Positions 24,329 through 33,011 of a stretch of DNA of 64,000 nt are shown piece by piece. This stretch comes from Phycisphaerales bacterium. GTDB taxonomy: Bacteria > Planctomycetota > Phycisphaerae > UBA1845 > UTPLA1. Made by a program: the position numbers and the translations under genes. The DNA lies in assembly GCA_022360095.1 (NCBI GenBank), contig JAKSDK010001512.1:82348-146347 (forward strand), written 5' to 3'. Position 1 is the first letter of the stretch, and each line of letters opens with the position of its first letter. Below the pieces are notes generated by a model that was given only the letters and a program-made list of their open reading frames with translations, made no database searches and had not been told where the DNA came from.

Positions 24329-25525
24329 TTAGTCCATTGAACATTCGATCAAACGAAGGGACGACGGTGAAGGAAACACATAGTACTCCCAGTCGAACCA
24401 TCGGCCGTCCACACTGAACGAGGTCTTTGCCATGAATACCTCGTCGCTTACCAACGCCTGCTCCACAAGCATCGTTTCAAGGATCGCCTCCAACATATCG
24501 ACATGAAGAAAAGGCGGCTGTGGTTCAGAATGAATTTCCAGCCACTTTGCCCAACTGTTTACGAAGGCACTACTGATAATATTGCCGGTTTCCTGAAGAC
24601 AGGATCGGGCCATATCATTAAGTGACTCGGTGGTCCCGGGCTCCTGCTGAGCCAGGATGTCCACCAACTCCAGCGCCGTCGGCTGCGACATGACCATCAA
24701 GGTGTGGCCGTGGAGCTGACTGCCCAGTTCGAGATGGAGCGCGACGACCGGTTTGTCGACATTGTCCGTCGTACAGACGTCGCGTAATGCGATTTTTTCG
24801 AATCCTTCCGTGCTCAATCTCACGCCTCTGCGGAGCCATTTCGACATGGACCTCGACGCATTAAATGATCCATTGATGGCAATCGCATGCAACGCGTTTT
24901 GGCGAACACGATCGCTTTCACATTGCTTCCGCATGACGGAAAGCGCATCCGCCGACGGCAACAGGAGGAACGACCAGTCAAGTTGGTGTCCATCCAGTTC
25001 GAATTCCGTTCTGGACACAAGCGCTTCGTCGCCGACAGAGGCCTGATCGACCAACAGCGGCTGGATCACCGCAGTGGCAAGATCGTGCACAACCGTGGGG
25101 CTTGCCGGAATGCATTCCACCTTGAGCCAAGTGGACAGGCAGTTGGTAAACGCGCTACCGACAATATTCCCAGTTTCCTGGAGGCAGGATGCTTCCAGTT
25201 CTCCCAAGACTTTCGACGTGCCGTCCGGTGCACCGATCATCAGGTCCACCAGCGACAACGCTGTTTTTTCTGGAAAGACCAGGAGCACACTTCCCTCGAT
25301 ATCGCCGTCGAGTTTCATGTACGCCGCAATAACCGGTTCCTCGGCGTCTCCGGTGGACGCCGCGACTTCGGAGATCGGCACCGTCTCGAAACCATCCGAA
25401 GTCAACCGAACGCCGCGCTTGAACCACTTGGACAGCGCCCTAGACGCCGTGTAGGCGCTATTGACGGCCACCGTTCGCAAAGCGTCCGCTAACTCGAGTG
25501 CCGGGCTGTCAGTTGTCGCCGACAT
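24329..25525 (-). CDS. Tandem-duplicated CheC-like CheY-phosphate phosphatase
   Basis: 398 residues made of two homologous halves with a period of 195 residues. Each half has the CheC/CheX/FliY-type phosphatase motif E-x-x-N: SCLQETGNIVGSAF (Glu117, Asn120) and SCLQETGNIISSAF (Glu312, Asn315). Each half also keeps a remnant of the usual first motif (RTVAVNSAYTASRALSKW; HAIAINGSFNASRSMSKW) that has the Asn but lost the Glu. A normal CheC is about 200 residues with both motifs in one domain, so this is a fused duplication with one active motif per half. AAGGAG eight bases before ATG fixes the start, overlapping the end of cheA by 17 bases. Confidence 0.85.
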   Translation of the reverse strand: MSATTDSPALELADALRTVAVNSAYTASRALSKWFKRGVRLTSDGFETVPISEVAASTGDAEEPVIAAYMKLDGDIEGSVLLVFPEKTALSLVDLMIGAPDGTSKVLGELEASCLQETGNIVGSAFTNCLSTWLKVECIPASPTVVHDLATAVIQPLLVDQASVGDEALVSRTEFELDGHQLDWSFLLLPSADALSVMRKQCESDRVRQNALHAIAINGSFNASRSMSKWLRRGVRLSTEGFEKIALRDVCTTDNVDKPVVALHLELGSQLHGHTLMVMSQPTALELVDILAQQEPGTTESLNDMARSCLQETGNIISSAFVNSWAKWLEIHSEPQPPFLHVDMLEAILETMLVEQALVSDEVFMAKTSFSVDGRWFDWEYYVFPSPSSLRLIECSMD

Positions 25526-28500
25526 GTACAAGCTCCTTCTTTGAAGCAGAATTTTCGTCCGCCTCGGCTTTCTCATGAGTCTCACAAGGTGTCTTCTTTA
25601 ACTGATTTCGGGTCGCAAACATGTGCATCATCGACGCGGCATCCAGAATGAGCGATACCGTGCCGTCGCCCATGATCGAGGCGCCGGTGATGCCTTCGAT
25701 GTTTCGATAATTCTCCGCGATGCTCTTGATGACGACGTCTTCCTGACCGATCAGCTCGTCAACGATCAAGCCCACGGCTTCATCCTGCATCTCAATGATG
25801 ACCAGCGTCAGACTTGAATCGTCCCGAGTCGTGGTCAGCAGTTCCTTTGAATTCGCATCGAAGACCTGTTCGAAAAACGCGACAGGGATCACCCGATCAC
25901 GGAGCCTGACGACCCGCCTCTGCTGGATGTACTGGAGATCCGATTGGGGCACCGTGATGATCTCGGCCACCGCCTCCAATGGAATTGCATAGACGCATTG
26001 ACCGATTCGGGCAATGACAGCCGTCATAATCGCCAGCGTCAAAGGCAATTTGATCGTGACAGTCGCGCCCTCGCCCGTGACGCTGTCCACTTCCACGGTT
26101 CCGTTGATGGATTCGAGCTTGTTGATGACGATATCCATCCCCATGCCGCGACCGCTAAGATCCGTGACCTGCGCGGCGGTTGAAAAGCCCGGCCGGAAGA
26201 TGTACTGAACAATCTCCTTTTCAGTCATGCGATCGACTTCGGCCTGGGTGGCCATCTGGCGTTCCACGATCTTTTTCTTGACCGCCGGAATATTCACACC
26301 CTTGCCGTCGTCCTTGACTTCGATGCAAATGTGACGCCCACGATGATAGGCGTTGAGAATCACCTGTGCGGTTTCGGGCTTGTCCGTCTTGGCACGCTCT
26401 TCAGGCGTTTCGATGCCGTGATCGACACTGTTTCGGATCATGTGCGTGAGCGGGTCGCCCAGTTCGTCGATCATGCGCTTGTCGAGTTCGGTCGATTCGC
26501 CCATCAGCACGAGTTCGACCTTCTTGCCCGTAGAACGTGAGATATCTCGCACAACGCGCCGGAATCGCTGGAACAGGGGTCCGACGGAAACCATTCGCGT
26601 TTCCATAATCCGCTTTTGCATGCCCTCGGAAACACGATTAAGAGCGTGTAGCGTTTCTGAAAAGTCGTTCATGGCTGAACGACCGCTGCGAACACGGTTG
26701 ATCATTCCTTTGACGTTGTCAAAGTCATTGGACAGATGGAGCGTAAGCTCGGACAGTTCGCCGACGCGCTTTGCATCTTTCTCAGCCGGCGAAAGGCTGT
26801 GCAAGCCCTGGTTGAGCTGGGACATTCGCTCCACCATGTCCTCGACCAGATACTCGATGTTCTGCCCTCGGAAAAGAGGATCAATCCGGCCGTGGATCTG
26901 CGTCAGACGCGCCTTATTGATAACCAGTTCGCCACCGAGATTCATCAACTGATCAAGTCGCTCAAGATCGACGCGAATGGTTTCACCGACTTTGGCCGGT
27001 GTCTTCGCCTTTGCCGCAGCCGCGGTCGACGTGCTCGGCTTCGAAGCCGGAGCAGCCTCCTCCGCCTTCGGAGCGGGGGTTGAACCGGACGGTGCGGGGC
27101 TCGGTGAAGCGGCATCAGCCTTGACGTCAGTCTTCATGTCGCTGGATTCTTCCGTCGCGGATGGAGTTTCCTTTTCGACCGACGAGGTTTCCTTATTTAC
27201 AGGTGCAGCCTCCACGTCTGCCGGCGCGGGAGCTTCCGCAACGGATTCATCGCTGGAATCCGAGCCGGAAACTTCGACACGCTCAATTCCATAACTCTCG
27301 ACCATCTTCTTGAGCTCGTTCGGTGCGACGCTCGTATTAATTTGATAAACGATCTTCTCAAGCGGAGACGAACCGTCCATCGAATCGACATCAGGGATGG
27401 TCTGAATGATATCGCCCGCTTCGGAGAGCTTGTTATAGATGAGGTAGGCCTGGATTTCTGCTTCGCTGAAATTCTCGGGGAACGTAATCTCGACCGACTT
27501 GATGTCGTCGTTCGAAGCCTCGGACGATTCCGTTGTCGAGGGTTCTTGAACGGGCTGTGGTTCTTCGTCCTGAGCCTCAGCCTGCGGGACATCCTCGGCG
27601 GGCGTTGCGTCCGACGCACCGGACGCGTCCGGCAACCATTTGTCGAACAACCCCAGCCCGTCATCGGACAATTCTGCCGCCTTTCCTTCTTTGATGAGGT
27701 TGACATCGGCGCGAACCTTGTCAGCGGCACCGAACACGGCCTGCATCATGAGGTCATCAAGCTGCAATTTGGAGTGTCGAACGAGGTCGAGGACCGTCTC
27801 CATGTCATGCGTGAGTTGATACAGAGCATGACAACCGGCCGCTCCTGTCGCCCCTTTGATGTTATGAGCGCATCGAAAGACGTCGTTGATGACATCGAGA
27901 TCACTGGGAGATTGTTCGAGCTTGAGAAGTTCGTCGTTCAACTGGTCCAGCGTTTCGAGCGTCGTTTCGACAAACAACACGGCCATTTCCGCGTTGTCGA
28001 GGATGGAGCTCTCCAGATCCACTGCGGGATTCTTGGGTTTTTCAACGATGGGCGTCTCTGAAGGCGCTTCGTCCGCTGCCGGCGCCGCATCATTCGAAGT
28101 CGGCGTCGTATCCTCCGGAGCCGGTGCTGCTTCTTCTTGAGCCGGCGCCGCGTCGCTGGAAGTCTCGGGAGAACTGAGAATCGCCTCCAGCGTAGCCAGC
28201 GCATCTTCGATGGTGACCGGTTCATCCGTCGGCTCGGTCAGCTCCTTGACCAGTTCCTTGAGTTTGTCGAAAACGCCGAAGAGTGTGTCAATCGCGGCCG
28301 GAGTCAGCGTGCGTTTGCCCATTCGGACGTGATCGAAGAGCGTTTCCATCAAATGGGTCAGATCACGGATCTTGTCGAATCCCATCGCGGCGCCGAGTCC
28401 TTTGAGACTGTGCGCCGCACGGAACATCTCGTTCATGCGAGCCTGATCTTCGGGATCTTCAAGCGAAAGTCCGCCGCTTCCGGCTTTCTCCTCGAAGGCC

Positions 28501-28595
28501 ATCAAGCCTTCGTCCAGGATATCGAGATACTCCGGCGCTTCGTCGAGGAAGCTGCTCAGGAGTTCTTCTGAGATGTCTAAAGAAGGTTCACTCAT
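25509..28595 (-). CDS. cheA: CheA chemotaxis histidine kinase with two HPt domains
   Basis: 1028 residues, soluble. HPt1 has FRAAHSLKGLGAAMG (His62) and HPt2 has FRCAHNIKGATGAAG (His244). A P2-like domain follows (about 367-445), beginning VEITFPENFSEAEIQAYLI. After a Ser/Pro/Ala/Glu-rich linker come the dimerisation helices (LDQLMNLGGELVINKARL), the ATPase (IRNSVDHGIETPEE; DLSGRGMGMDIV) and a CheW-like regulatory domain. Autophosphorylation on the HPt histidines feeds CheY and CheB. The gene overlaps cheR by four bases and the CheC-like gene by 17. Confidence 0.96.
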   Translation of the reverse strand: MSEPSLDISEELLSSFLDEAPEYLDILDEGLMAFEEKAGSGGLSLEDPEDQARMNEMFRAAHSLKGLGAAMGFDKIRDLTHLMETLFDHVRMGKRTLTPAAIDTLFGVFDKLKELVKELTEPTDEPVTIEDALATLEAILSSPETSSDAAPAQEEAAPAPEDTTPTSNDAAPAADEAPSETPIVEKPKNPAVDLESSILDNAEMAVLFVETTLETLDQLNDELLKLEQSPSDLDVINDVFRCAHNIKGATGAAGCHALYQLTHDMETVLDLVRHSKLQLDDLMMQAVFGAADKVRADVNLIKEGKAAELSDDGLGLFDKWLPDASGASDATPAEDVPQAEAQDEEPQPVQEPSTTESSEASNDDIKSVEITFPENFSEAEIQAYLIYNKLSEAGDIIQTIPDVDSMDGSSPLEKIVYQINTSVAPNELKKMVESYGIERVEVSGSDSSDESVAEAPAPADVEAAPVNKETSSVEKETPSATEESSDMKTDVKADAASPSPAPSGSTPAPKAEEAAPASKPSTSTAAAAKAKTPAKVGETIRVDLERLDQLMNLGGELVINKARLTQIHGRIDPLFRGQNIEYLVEDMVERMSQLNQGLHSLSPAEKDAKRVGELSELTLHLSNDFDNVKGMINRVRSGRSAMNDFSETLHALNRVSEGMQKRIMETRMVSVGPLFQRFRRVVRDISRSTGKKVELVLMGESTELDKRMIDELGDPLTHMIRNSVDHGIETPEERAKTDKPETAQVILNAYHRGRHICIEVKDDGKGVNIPAVKKKIVERQMATQAEVDRMTEKEIVQYIFRPGFSTAAQVTDLSGRGMGMDIVINKLESINGTVEVDSVTGEGATVTIKLPLTLAIMTAVIARIGQCVYAIPLEAVAEIITVPQSDLQYIQQRRVVRLRDRVIPVAFFEQVFDANSKELLTTTRDDSSLTLVIIEMQDEAVGLIVDELIGQEDVVIKSIAENYRNIEGITGASIMGDGTVSLILDAASMMHMFATRNQLKKTPCETHEKAEADENSASKKELVHVGDN

Positions 28596-29473
28596 TTTGT
28601 CACTAACTGTTTCTGAGCCTGAGATTCCTTGCTATTCACACCGGGCTTGAAATAGGTCCCGGGACGAATGTAGTCCAGCTTCATGTGCTCGTTCAATTCC
28701 GGGATCGTACGGATCGGATCGACGTCACCGATGATGAGATGACCACCTTGGGCCAGCGCATCGGACACAACGGTGATGGCCTGCTTCTTCATCTTGTTGT
28801 CAAAGTACATCAGGACGTTTCGCAGGAAGATGAGGTCGAATCGTCCGTTCGGAAACTTATCTCTCAGATTATGGAACTGAAAGGTCACAAGTTTCTTGAT
28901 CTCGTCCTTCAATTCGAAGTCGTCGCCGACGGGCTTGAACCAGCGCTCGACACGTTCTTTGGACGTCTTGGATAAGGCGTACGTGTTGTAAACGCCGGCC
29001 TTCGCCGCATCGAGCACGTTCTTGCTGATGTCCGTGCCGATGATCCTGACGTTCCACGAATTGAAATTGGGAAGCAACTCGCGAAGAAGGATCGCCGCCG
29101 TATAAGCCTCGGCGCCGGTGCTGCTGGCCGCACTCCAGATTCGCACGGCCTTCGAACCGGACCCTTTCATCTTGATGAAATTGGGAATGAGATCATTGCT
29201 GAAATATTCCCAGAGCTTTTCGTTTCGAAAAAAGTATGTTTCGTTGGTCGTGACGGCCGAGAGAAAATGCGGGAGTTCCTGCTCGTAGCCTTCCTTGCTT
29301 TGGATCAGCTTGAAATAGTCGTTGAACGTATCAAGCTTCAGAGCTCGAAGCCGCTTGCGGAGCCGGTTGCTCAGCAGCCCCAGCTTGCTTTCTTCAAGAT
29401 GAATGCCGGTCTTCTCATAGACGAATGAGGCGATCTTCTTGAATTCCGCAATCGTCAACTTCTTCAGTTCCAT
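28592..29473 (-). CDS. cheR: CheR chemoreceptor methyltransferase
   Basis: 293 residues. An N-terminal helical domain (FKKIASFVYEKTGIHLEESK...NRLRKRLRAL) precedes the SAM-dependent domain. Its markers are TTNETYFFRNEKLWEYF, IWSAASSTGAEAYTAA (the usual Cys of this motif is Ala here), the acidic ribose contact in IGTDISKNVLDAA, and FDLIFLRNVLMYFD. It transfers methyl groups to receptor glutamates. CGGAG eight bases before ATG supports the start. No tetratricopeptide tail is present. Confidence 0.95.
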   Translation of the reverse strand: MELKKLTIAEFKKIASFVYEKTGIHLEESKLGLLSNRLRKRLRALKLDTFNDYFKLIQSKEGYEQELPHFLSAVTTNETYFFRNEKLWEYFSNDLIPNFIKMKGSGSKAVRIWSAASSTGAEAYTAAILLRELLPNFNSWNVRIIGTDISKNVLDAAKAGVYNTYALSKTSKERVERWFKPVGDDFELKDEIKKLVTFQFHNLRDKFPNGRFDLIFLRNVLMYFDNKMKKQAITVVSDALAQGGHLIIGDVDPIRTIPELNEHMKLDYIRPGTYFKPGVNSKESQAQKQLVTK

Positions 29474-29531
29474 AAGCTCGACTCCGTTCTAAAGCAGATG
29501 GGCTGCATCGAAGGTTGTTTTTTCGATCTGA

Positions 29532-29569
29532 CCACGTCGGGCAGGATGCCAGATCACTGCCCAACGTGG
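29532..29569. promoter_or_regulatory. Strong hairpin in the mcp-cheR intergenic region
   Basis: CCACGT-c-GGGCAG pairs with CTGCCC-a-ACGTGG around a 12-base loop: a 13-position stem with a single mismatch. It lies in the 133-base gap between the receptor stop and the cheR start. On the transcribed (minus) strand no T-run follows, so it is more likely an mRNA-processing or stability element, or a partial attenuator separating receptor from cheR-cheB expression, than a classic terminator. Confidence 0.5.
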
Positions 29570-29606
29570 ACCGACCGTCATCTACGCAGTCCTACGACGA
29601 TATCGC

Positions 29607-32063
29607 TTATTCAGCATCAGCCGCGCTGGACTCACTGACCTTGAAAGCGCCGACCAGCTCCTTGAGCTGTGCCGCCTGGCCCGACAACTCTTCGGACGAA
29701 CCGGCCATTTCCTCAGCCGCGGACGCGTTGTTTTCCGTGATCGAAGCGACATTCTGAATGCCGGTGTTGACTTCGGAAGCCGTGGAGTTCTGCTCCTCGG
29801 TCGCACTCGCGATCTGAGAGATGTTGTTCGCCGTTTCCTCGACGCCTTCGATGATCTTCTTCAGGGCTTCGCCGGTCTGTTCGCTCAGCTCGGCACCTTC
29901 CTTGACCCGCTGCGTCGACTCCTTGATCAACGTCGTGATCTCGCTGGCGGCTTCACTCGAACGCTCCGCCAATTTGCGAACTTCGTCGGCAACGACCGCA
30001 AAGCCCATGCCGTGTTCGCCGGCCCGAGCGGCCTCGATCGCGGCGTTCAATGCGAGCAGGTTGGTCTGAGCCGCGATTTCCGAAATCACGCTGATGATCT
30101 CGGCGATCTGCTCGGCGGACTTGTCGATGAGCTTCATCGCATCGATGTTCTTGTCCACGGCTGCCCCGCCGTCCTCGGCACGCTTGCTGGTTTCCCTGGC
30201 GACCGTGTTCGCCTTCTGGGCATTCTCAGCAACGCTTTCGATCATTTTGCTCAAAGACTGCACGGACGCCGACATCTGCTCGACGTTGGCGGACTGGGTT
30301 TGAGCACCGTCGGACAACGACGTTGAACCCTCGGACACCACACGAGCACCTTCGGCGAACTGGTCGGCCGACTCGGTGATCTGCATGATGACCTGGCTCA
30401 GCGATTTGATCATCTTGGCCAGACCGGCACCCAACTGCCCGACGGCATCGGCGCCTTGGATCTTGACTTCCGTGGTGAGGTCACCGGCCGCAGCCGCCTG
30501 GACATTCGTCAGAAGCTGATCGACCTTGTCCTGCAATTCCTGGGCGTTGCGTTCCGTCTCCTCGGCCATCTCCTTCGACCGTTGCTCCATGGCGAGCCTC
30601 TCGGTGATGTTCTCCCAGGTGACCATCGGACCGATGTACTCACCCTTGTCATCGAAGATCGCGCTAACGAGAAGGTCGAGCTTCTGGTCTGCCAGTTCGA
30701 TGACCGCCTGGTGAGGCAGGTTCTTGGGATCGGCGAGAATGCCTCGCTGGTAGGACGGATTCTTATGGAAGATGTCGACGTTGCTTCCGACGACCTTATC
30801 GATTGGCACCGGGAGGAGATGGGACAACGGCGTCAAGGCCTTGACGGTCGCAGGATTTGCATACGTGATGTTCAATTCCTTGTCGGCCATGATGATGTTC
30901 ACCGGAGCGTTTTCAATCATCGCGGACATCTTGGCCGACTCGAACTCGGCTTTGCGCTTGTCGGTGACGACTTCCCAGGTGACCATCGGGCCCATGAAGT
31001 TGCCGTCGGCGTCGTTGATCGGGCTGACCAACAGGTCCAACGTCTGATCAGCGATTTTGATATCCGCGCGGTGCGGGAGGTTGTTCGGATTGCTGAGAAT
31101 CCCGCGCTGATAGGCCGGGTTCTGGTGGAAGAAGTCGATGTTCTTGCCCACGATCTCATTCGCTCTGCAGGGCAAGTGCTGCTCGAGCGATTTGAGCGTC
31201 TGCTCAGAAATCGGATTCATGTAGGTGATGTTGAAGTCGGCGTCGGCCAGAATGACCGGCGTGGGCGAGTTGGCCACCATCTGCTCCAGCCGCTGCTGCT
31301 CTTTCTCTGCCCGGCGCTGATCCGTGACGACTTCCCAGGTGACCATCGGCCCCATGAAATTGCCGTCGCCATCTCTGATCGGGCTGACCAACAGGTCGAG
31401 CGTCTGATCGGCGATCTTGATATCCGCCCGATGCGGGAGGTTGTTGGGATTGTTCAGAATGCCGCGCTGATACGCCGGGTTCTGATGGAAGAAGTCGATG
31501 TTCTTGCCCACGATCTCACTTGCCTTGCAGGGCAGGTGCTGCTCCAGCGACTGGAGCGTCTTTTCAGAGACGGGGTTCATGTACGTGATGTTGAAGTCGG
31601 CATCGGCCAGGATGACGGGGGTGGGCGAGTTGGCCACCATCTGCTCCAGCCGCTGCTGCTCCGTTTCGGATCGACGCTTATCCGTCACGTCCTCCCATGT
31701 GACCATGGGGCCGGAGTATTCGTTGTTCTCGTCGTAAATGGCCGTGACGAGGAGGCTCAGCTTGTGATCACCGAGTTCGATATCCGCCATGTGAGGCAGA
31801 TTCCTCGGGTTGGAAAGAATGTTGCGCTGATAAGACGGATCTTTGTGGAAGATGTCGACATTGCTTCCGACGACCTTCTCCAGCGGCACGGGGAGCAAAT
31901 GAGCCAGCGGCTCAAGTGACTTCACGGTTGCGGGGTTGACATACGTGATGTTCAGTTCCGCGTCCGCAAGGATGATGTTCGTCGGGGCATTTTCGATGAC
32001 AGCCATCGTGTTTATCCGACCAGCCGTTTCGTTGTTCTCTGTCATAGTCTTTTTCTCCGCCAT
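29607..32063 (-). CDS. Soluble methyl-accepting chemotaxis protein with four PAS domains
   Basis: 818 residues with no membrane helix. Four PAS domains repeat every 120 residues; each has the 'ANSPTPVILADADFNITYMNP' or 'IENAPTNIILADAELN' type start and ends with GPMVTWE-V-TD. A HAMP-like linker around AAAGDLTTEVKI is followed by the receptor signalling hairpin IAAQTNLLALNAAIEAARAGEHGMGFAVVADEVRKLAERS. PAS2 and PAS3 are nearly identical. As the only receptor in the operon it is likely to report cytoplasmic or redox state through a PAS cofactor (inference). AAAGG nine bases before ATG marks the start. No CheR-tethering pentapeptide is seen at the end (SSAADAE). Confidence 0.94.
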   Translation of the reverse strand: MAEKKTMTENNETAGRINTMAVIENAPTNIILADAELNITYVNPATVKSLEPLAHLLPVPLEKVVGSNVDIFHKDPSYQRNILSNPRNLPHMADIELGDHKLSLLVTAIYDENNEYSGPMVTWEDVTDKRRSETEQQRLEQMVANSPTPVILADADFNITYMNPVSEKTLQSLEQHLPCKASEIVGKNIDFFHQNPAYQRGILNNPNNLPHRADIKIADQTLDLLVSPIRDGDGNFMGPMVTWEVVTDQRRAEKEQQRLEQMVANSPTPVILADADFNITYMNPISEQTLKSLEQHLPCRANEIVGKNIDFFHQNPAYQRGILSNPNNLPHRADIKIADQTLDLLVSPINDADGNFMGPMVTWEVVTDKRKAEFESAKMSAMIENAPVNIIMADKELNITYANPATVKALTPLSHLLPVPIDKVVGSNVDIFHKNPSYQRGILADPKNLPHQAVIELADQKLDLLVSAIFDDKGEYIGPMVTWENITERLAMEQRSKEMAEETERNAQELQDKVDQLLTNVQAAAAGDLTTEVKIQGADAVGQLGAGLAKMIKSLSQVIMQITESADQFAEGARVVSEGSTSLSDGAQTQSANVEQMSASVQSLSKMIESVAENAQKANTVARETSKRAEDGGAAVDKNIDAMKLIDKSAEQIAEIISVISEIAAQTNLLALNAAIEAARAGEHGMGFAVVADEVRKLAERSSEAASEITTLIKESTQRVKEGAELSEQTGEALKKIIEGVEETANNISQIASATEEQNSTASEVNTGIQNVASITENNASAAEEMAGSSEELSGQAAQLKELVGAFKVSESSAADAE
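30601..32040 (-). repeat. Four PAS-coding direct repeats with an exact 360-bp period
   Basis: Corresponding 'tcc-cAggTGACCATcGG-cC' segments occur at about 30617, 30977, 31337 and 31697, each exactly 360 bases apart. The two central copies (about 30961-31320 and 31321-31680) are almost identical over their full length. The outer copies resemble each other more than the inner ones. The pattern points to duplication of a pair or triplet of PAS units inside the receptor gene, with the middle pair the most recent event or homogenised by conversion. Confidence 0.85.
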
Positions 32064-32133
32064 GAATATCGCCTTTCCGAAAAGGACGCCCTTTGTTGTT
32101 AACTATTCAAAACGCAGGCCTCGAGCCGCGTTG

Positions 32134-32673
32134 TTACACGTTCTGACCGCCAAGCGAAGCAATCTTGGCCTGCTCATCTTCCGAGAGAATGTTCTCGATG
32201 CTGAGCAGGACGAGCAGCTTCTTCTCGAATTTCACCAGTCCCGTAATGTAAGAATGATCGATGCCGGCAATGCTCGACGGCGGCGGTTCGATCTGTTCCG
32301 CGGTGATACGCAGCACTTCATCCACGGCATCGACGACCATGCCGATCGTCTTGTCCGATACGTTGACAACAATGATTCGCGTGTGCTCATCGCTATCATG
32401 AGCCGGAAGTCCGAATCGACGGCGAAGATCAATGATCGGAATCACATGACCTCGAAGATTGATCAAACCACAAATGTAATCCGGCACCTCCGGCATCTTC
32501 GTGATCTGGCCCAGGAGGATGATTTCCTGCACCTGCATGATGTTCACGCCGTATTCCTCGTTGGCCAACCTGAAGCTGACGATCTGCGTTGTGGTTTTCG
32601 CAGACTCCAGGGCAGAATCTTGAGTCGTATCAGCGTCCTTATTGGTCTGCGGCTCAGCGATTGCAGCGGTCAT
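32134..32673 (-). CDS. cheW: CheW chemotaxis coupling protein
   Basis: 179 residues. A variable N-terminal tail is followed by the CheW beta-barrel fold: IVSFRLANEEYGVNIMQVQEII, MPEVPDYICGLINLRGHVIPIIDLRRRFGL and GMVVDAVDEVLRI. It couples receptor and CheA in signalling arrays. The ATG with GGAAGG five bases upstream is used; a TTG nine codons earlier is in frame but less likely. First gene of the che operon; the promoter should lie in the ~340-base spacer upstream, where I see no clear sigma-28 or sigma-54 box. Confidence 0.95.
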   Translation of the reverse strand: MTAAIAEPQTNKDADTTQDSALESAKTTTQIVSFRLANEEYGVNIMQVQEIILLGQITKMPEVPDYICGLINLRGHVIPIIDLRRRFGLPAHDSDEHTRIIVVNVSDKTIGMVVDAVDEVLRITAEQIEPPPSSIAGIDHSYITGLVKFEKKLLVLLSIENILSEDEQAKIASLGGQNV

Positions 32674-32950
32674 AGGGCCTTCCCTTTCTCGAATAAGCAA
32701 TCAACCTACAATTGGCTTCACTCCATACGTACTGTCCTTAATCGAACTACGGAGGTGGGTCCTTTATTACGGATTTCGGTTCTTTTGAATCCGAGACTCA
32801 GCCAAGCGGCCGCTCGATCATCGTGACGCCTTTCGACTGAAAACAACGGTTGCGCAGGTCCGTCAGGTCGCCCGAACGTCGTATATGCGCATCCGATTAT
32901 TGGACGATTTGGCACTGTAGTTGCGCGGAATCGGCCCATTGGTGTGGTAT

Positions 32951-32980
32951 GAAAAAACCCCAGGCACGGCGGCCTGGGGC
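32951..32980 (-). terminator. Rho-independent terminator of the MFS gene
   Basis: Read on the minus strand, CCCCAGG-loop-CCTGGGG is followed at once by TTTTTTC: a seven-pair GC stem with an eight-base loop and a U-run. It lies about 30 bases beyond the MFS stop codon. In the other direction there is only a weak T-rich stretch, so it acts mainly for the transporter. The rest of the 338-base spacer before cheW holds no gene; it must contain the che promoter. Confidence 0.88.
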
Positions 32981-33011
32981 TTTGTATTTGATTCGAACTT
33001 TTTTTGAGGCG

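Noticed and set aside
30456..31919. Long open frame antisense to the PAS receptor (487 codons)
   Set aside because: It mirrors the repeated PAS codons on the other strand, repeats with the same 360-bp period and has no protein family features; an artefact of codon bias.
32674..32940. Sigma-28-type promoter upstream of cheW
   Set aside because: A TCAAAAG...CGTAATAA pair was seen but the spacing and both boxes deviate too much from consensus.
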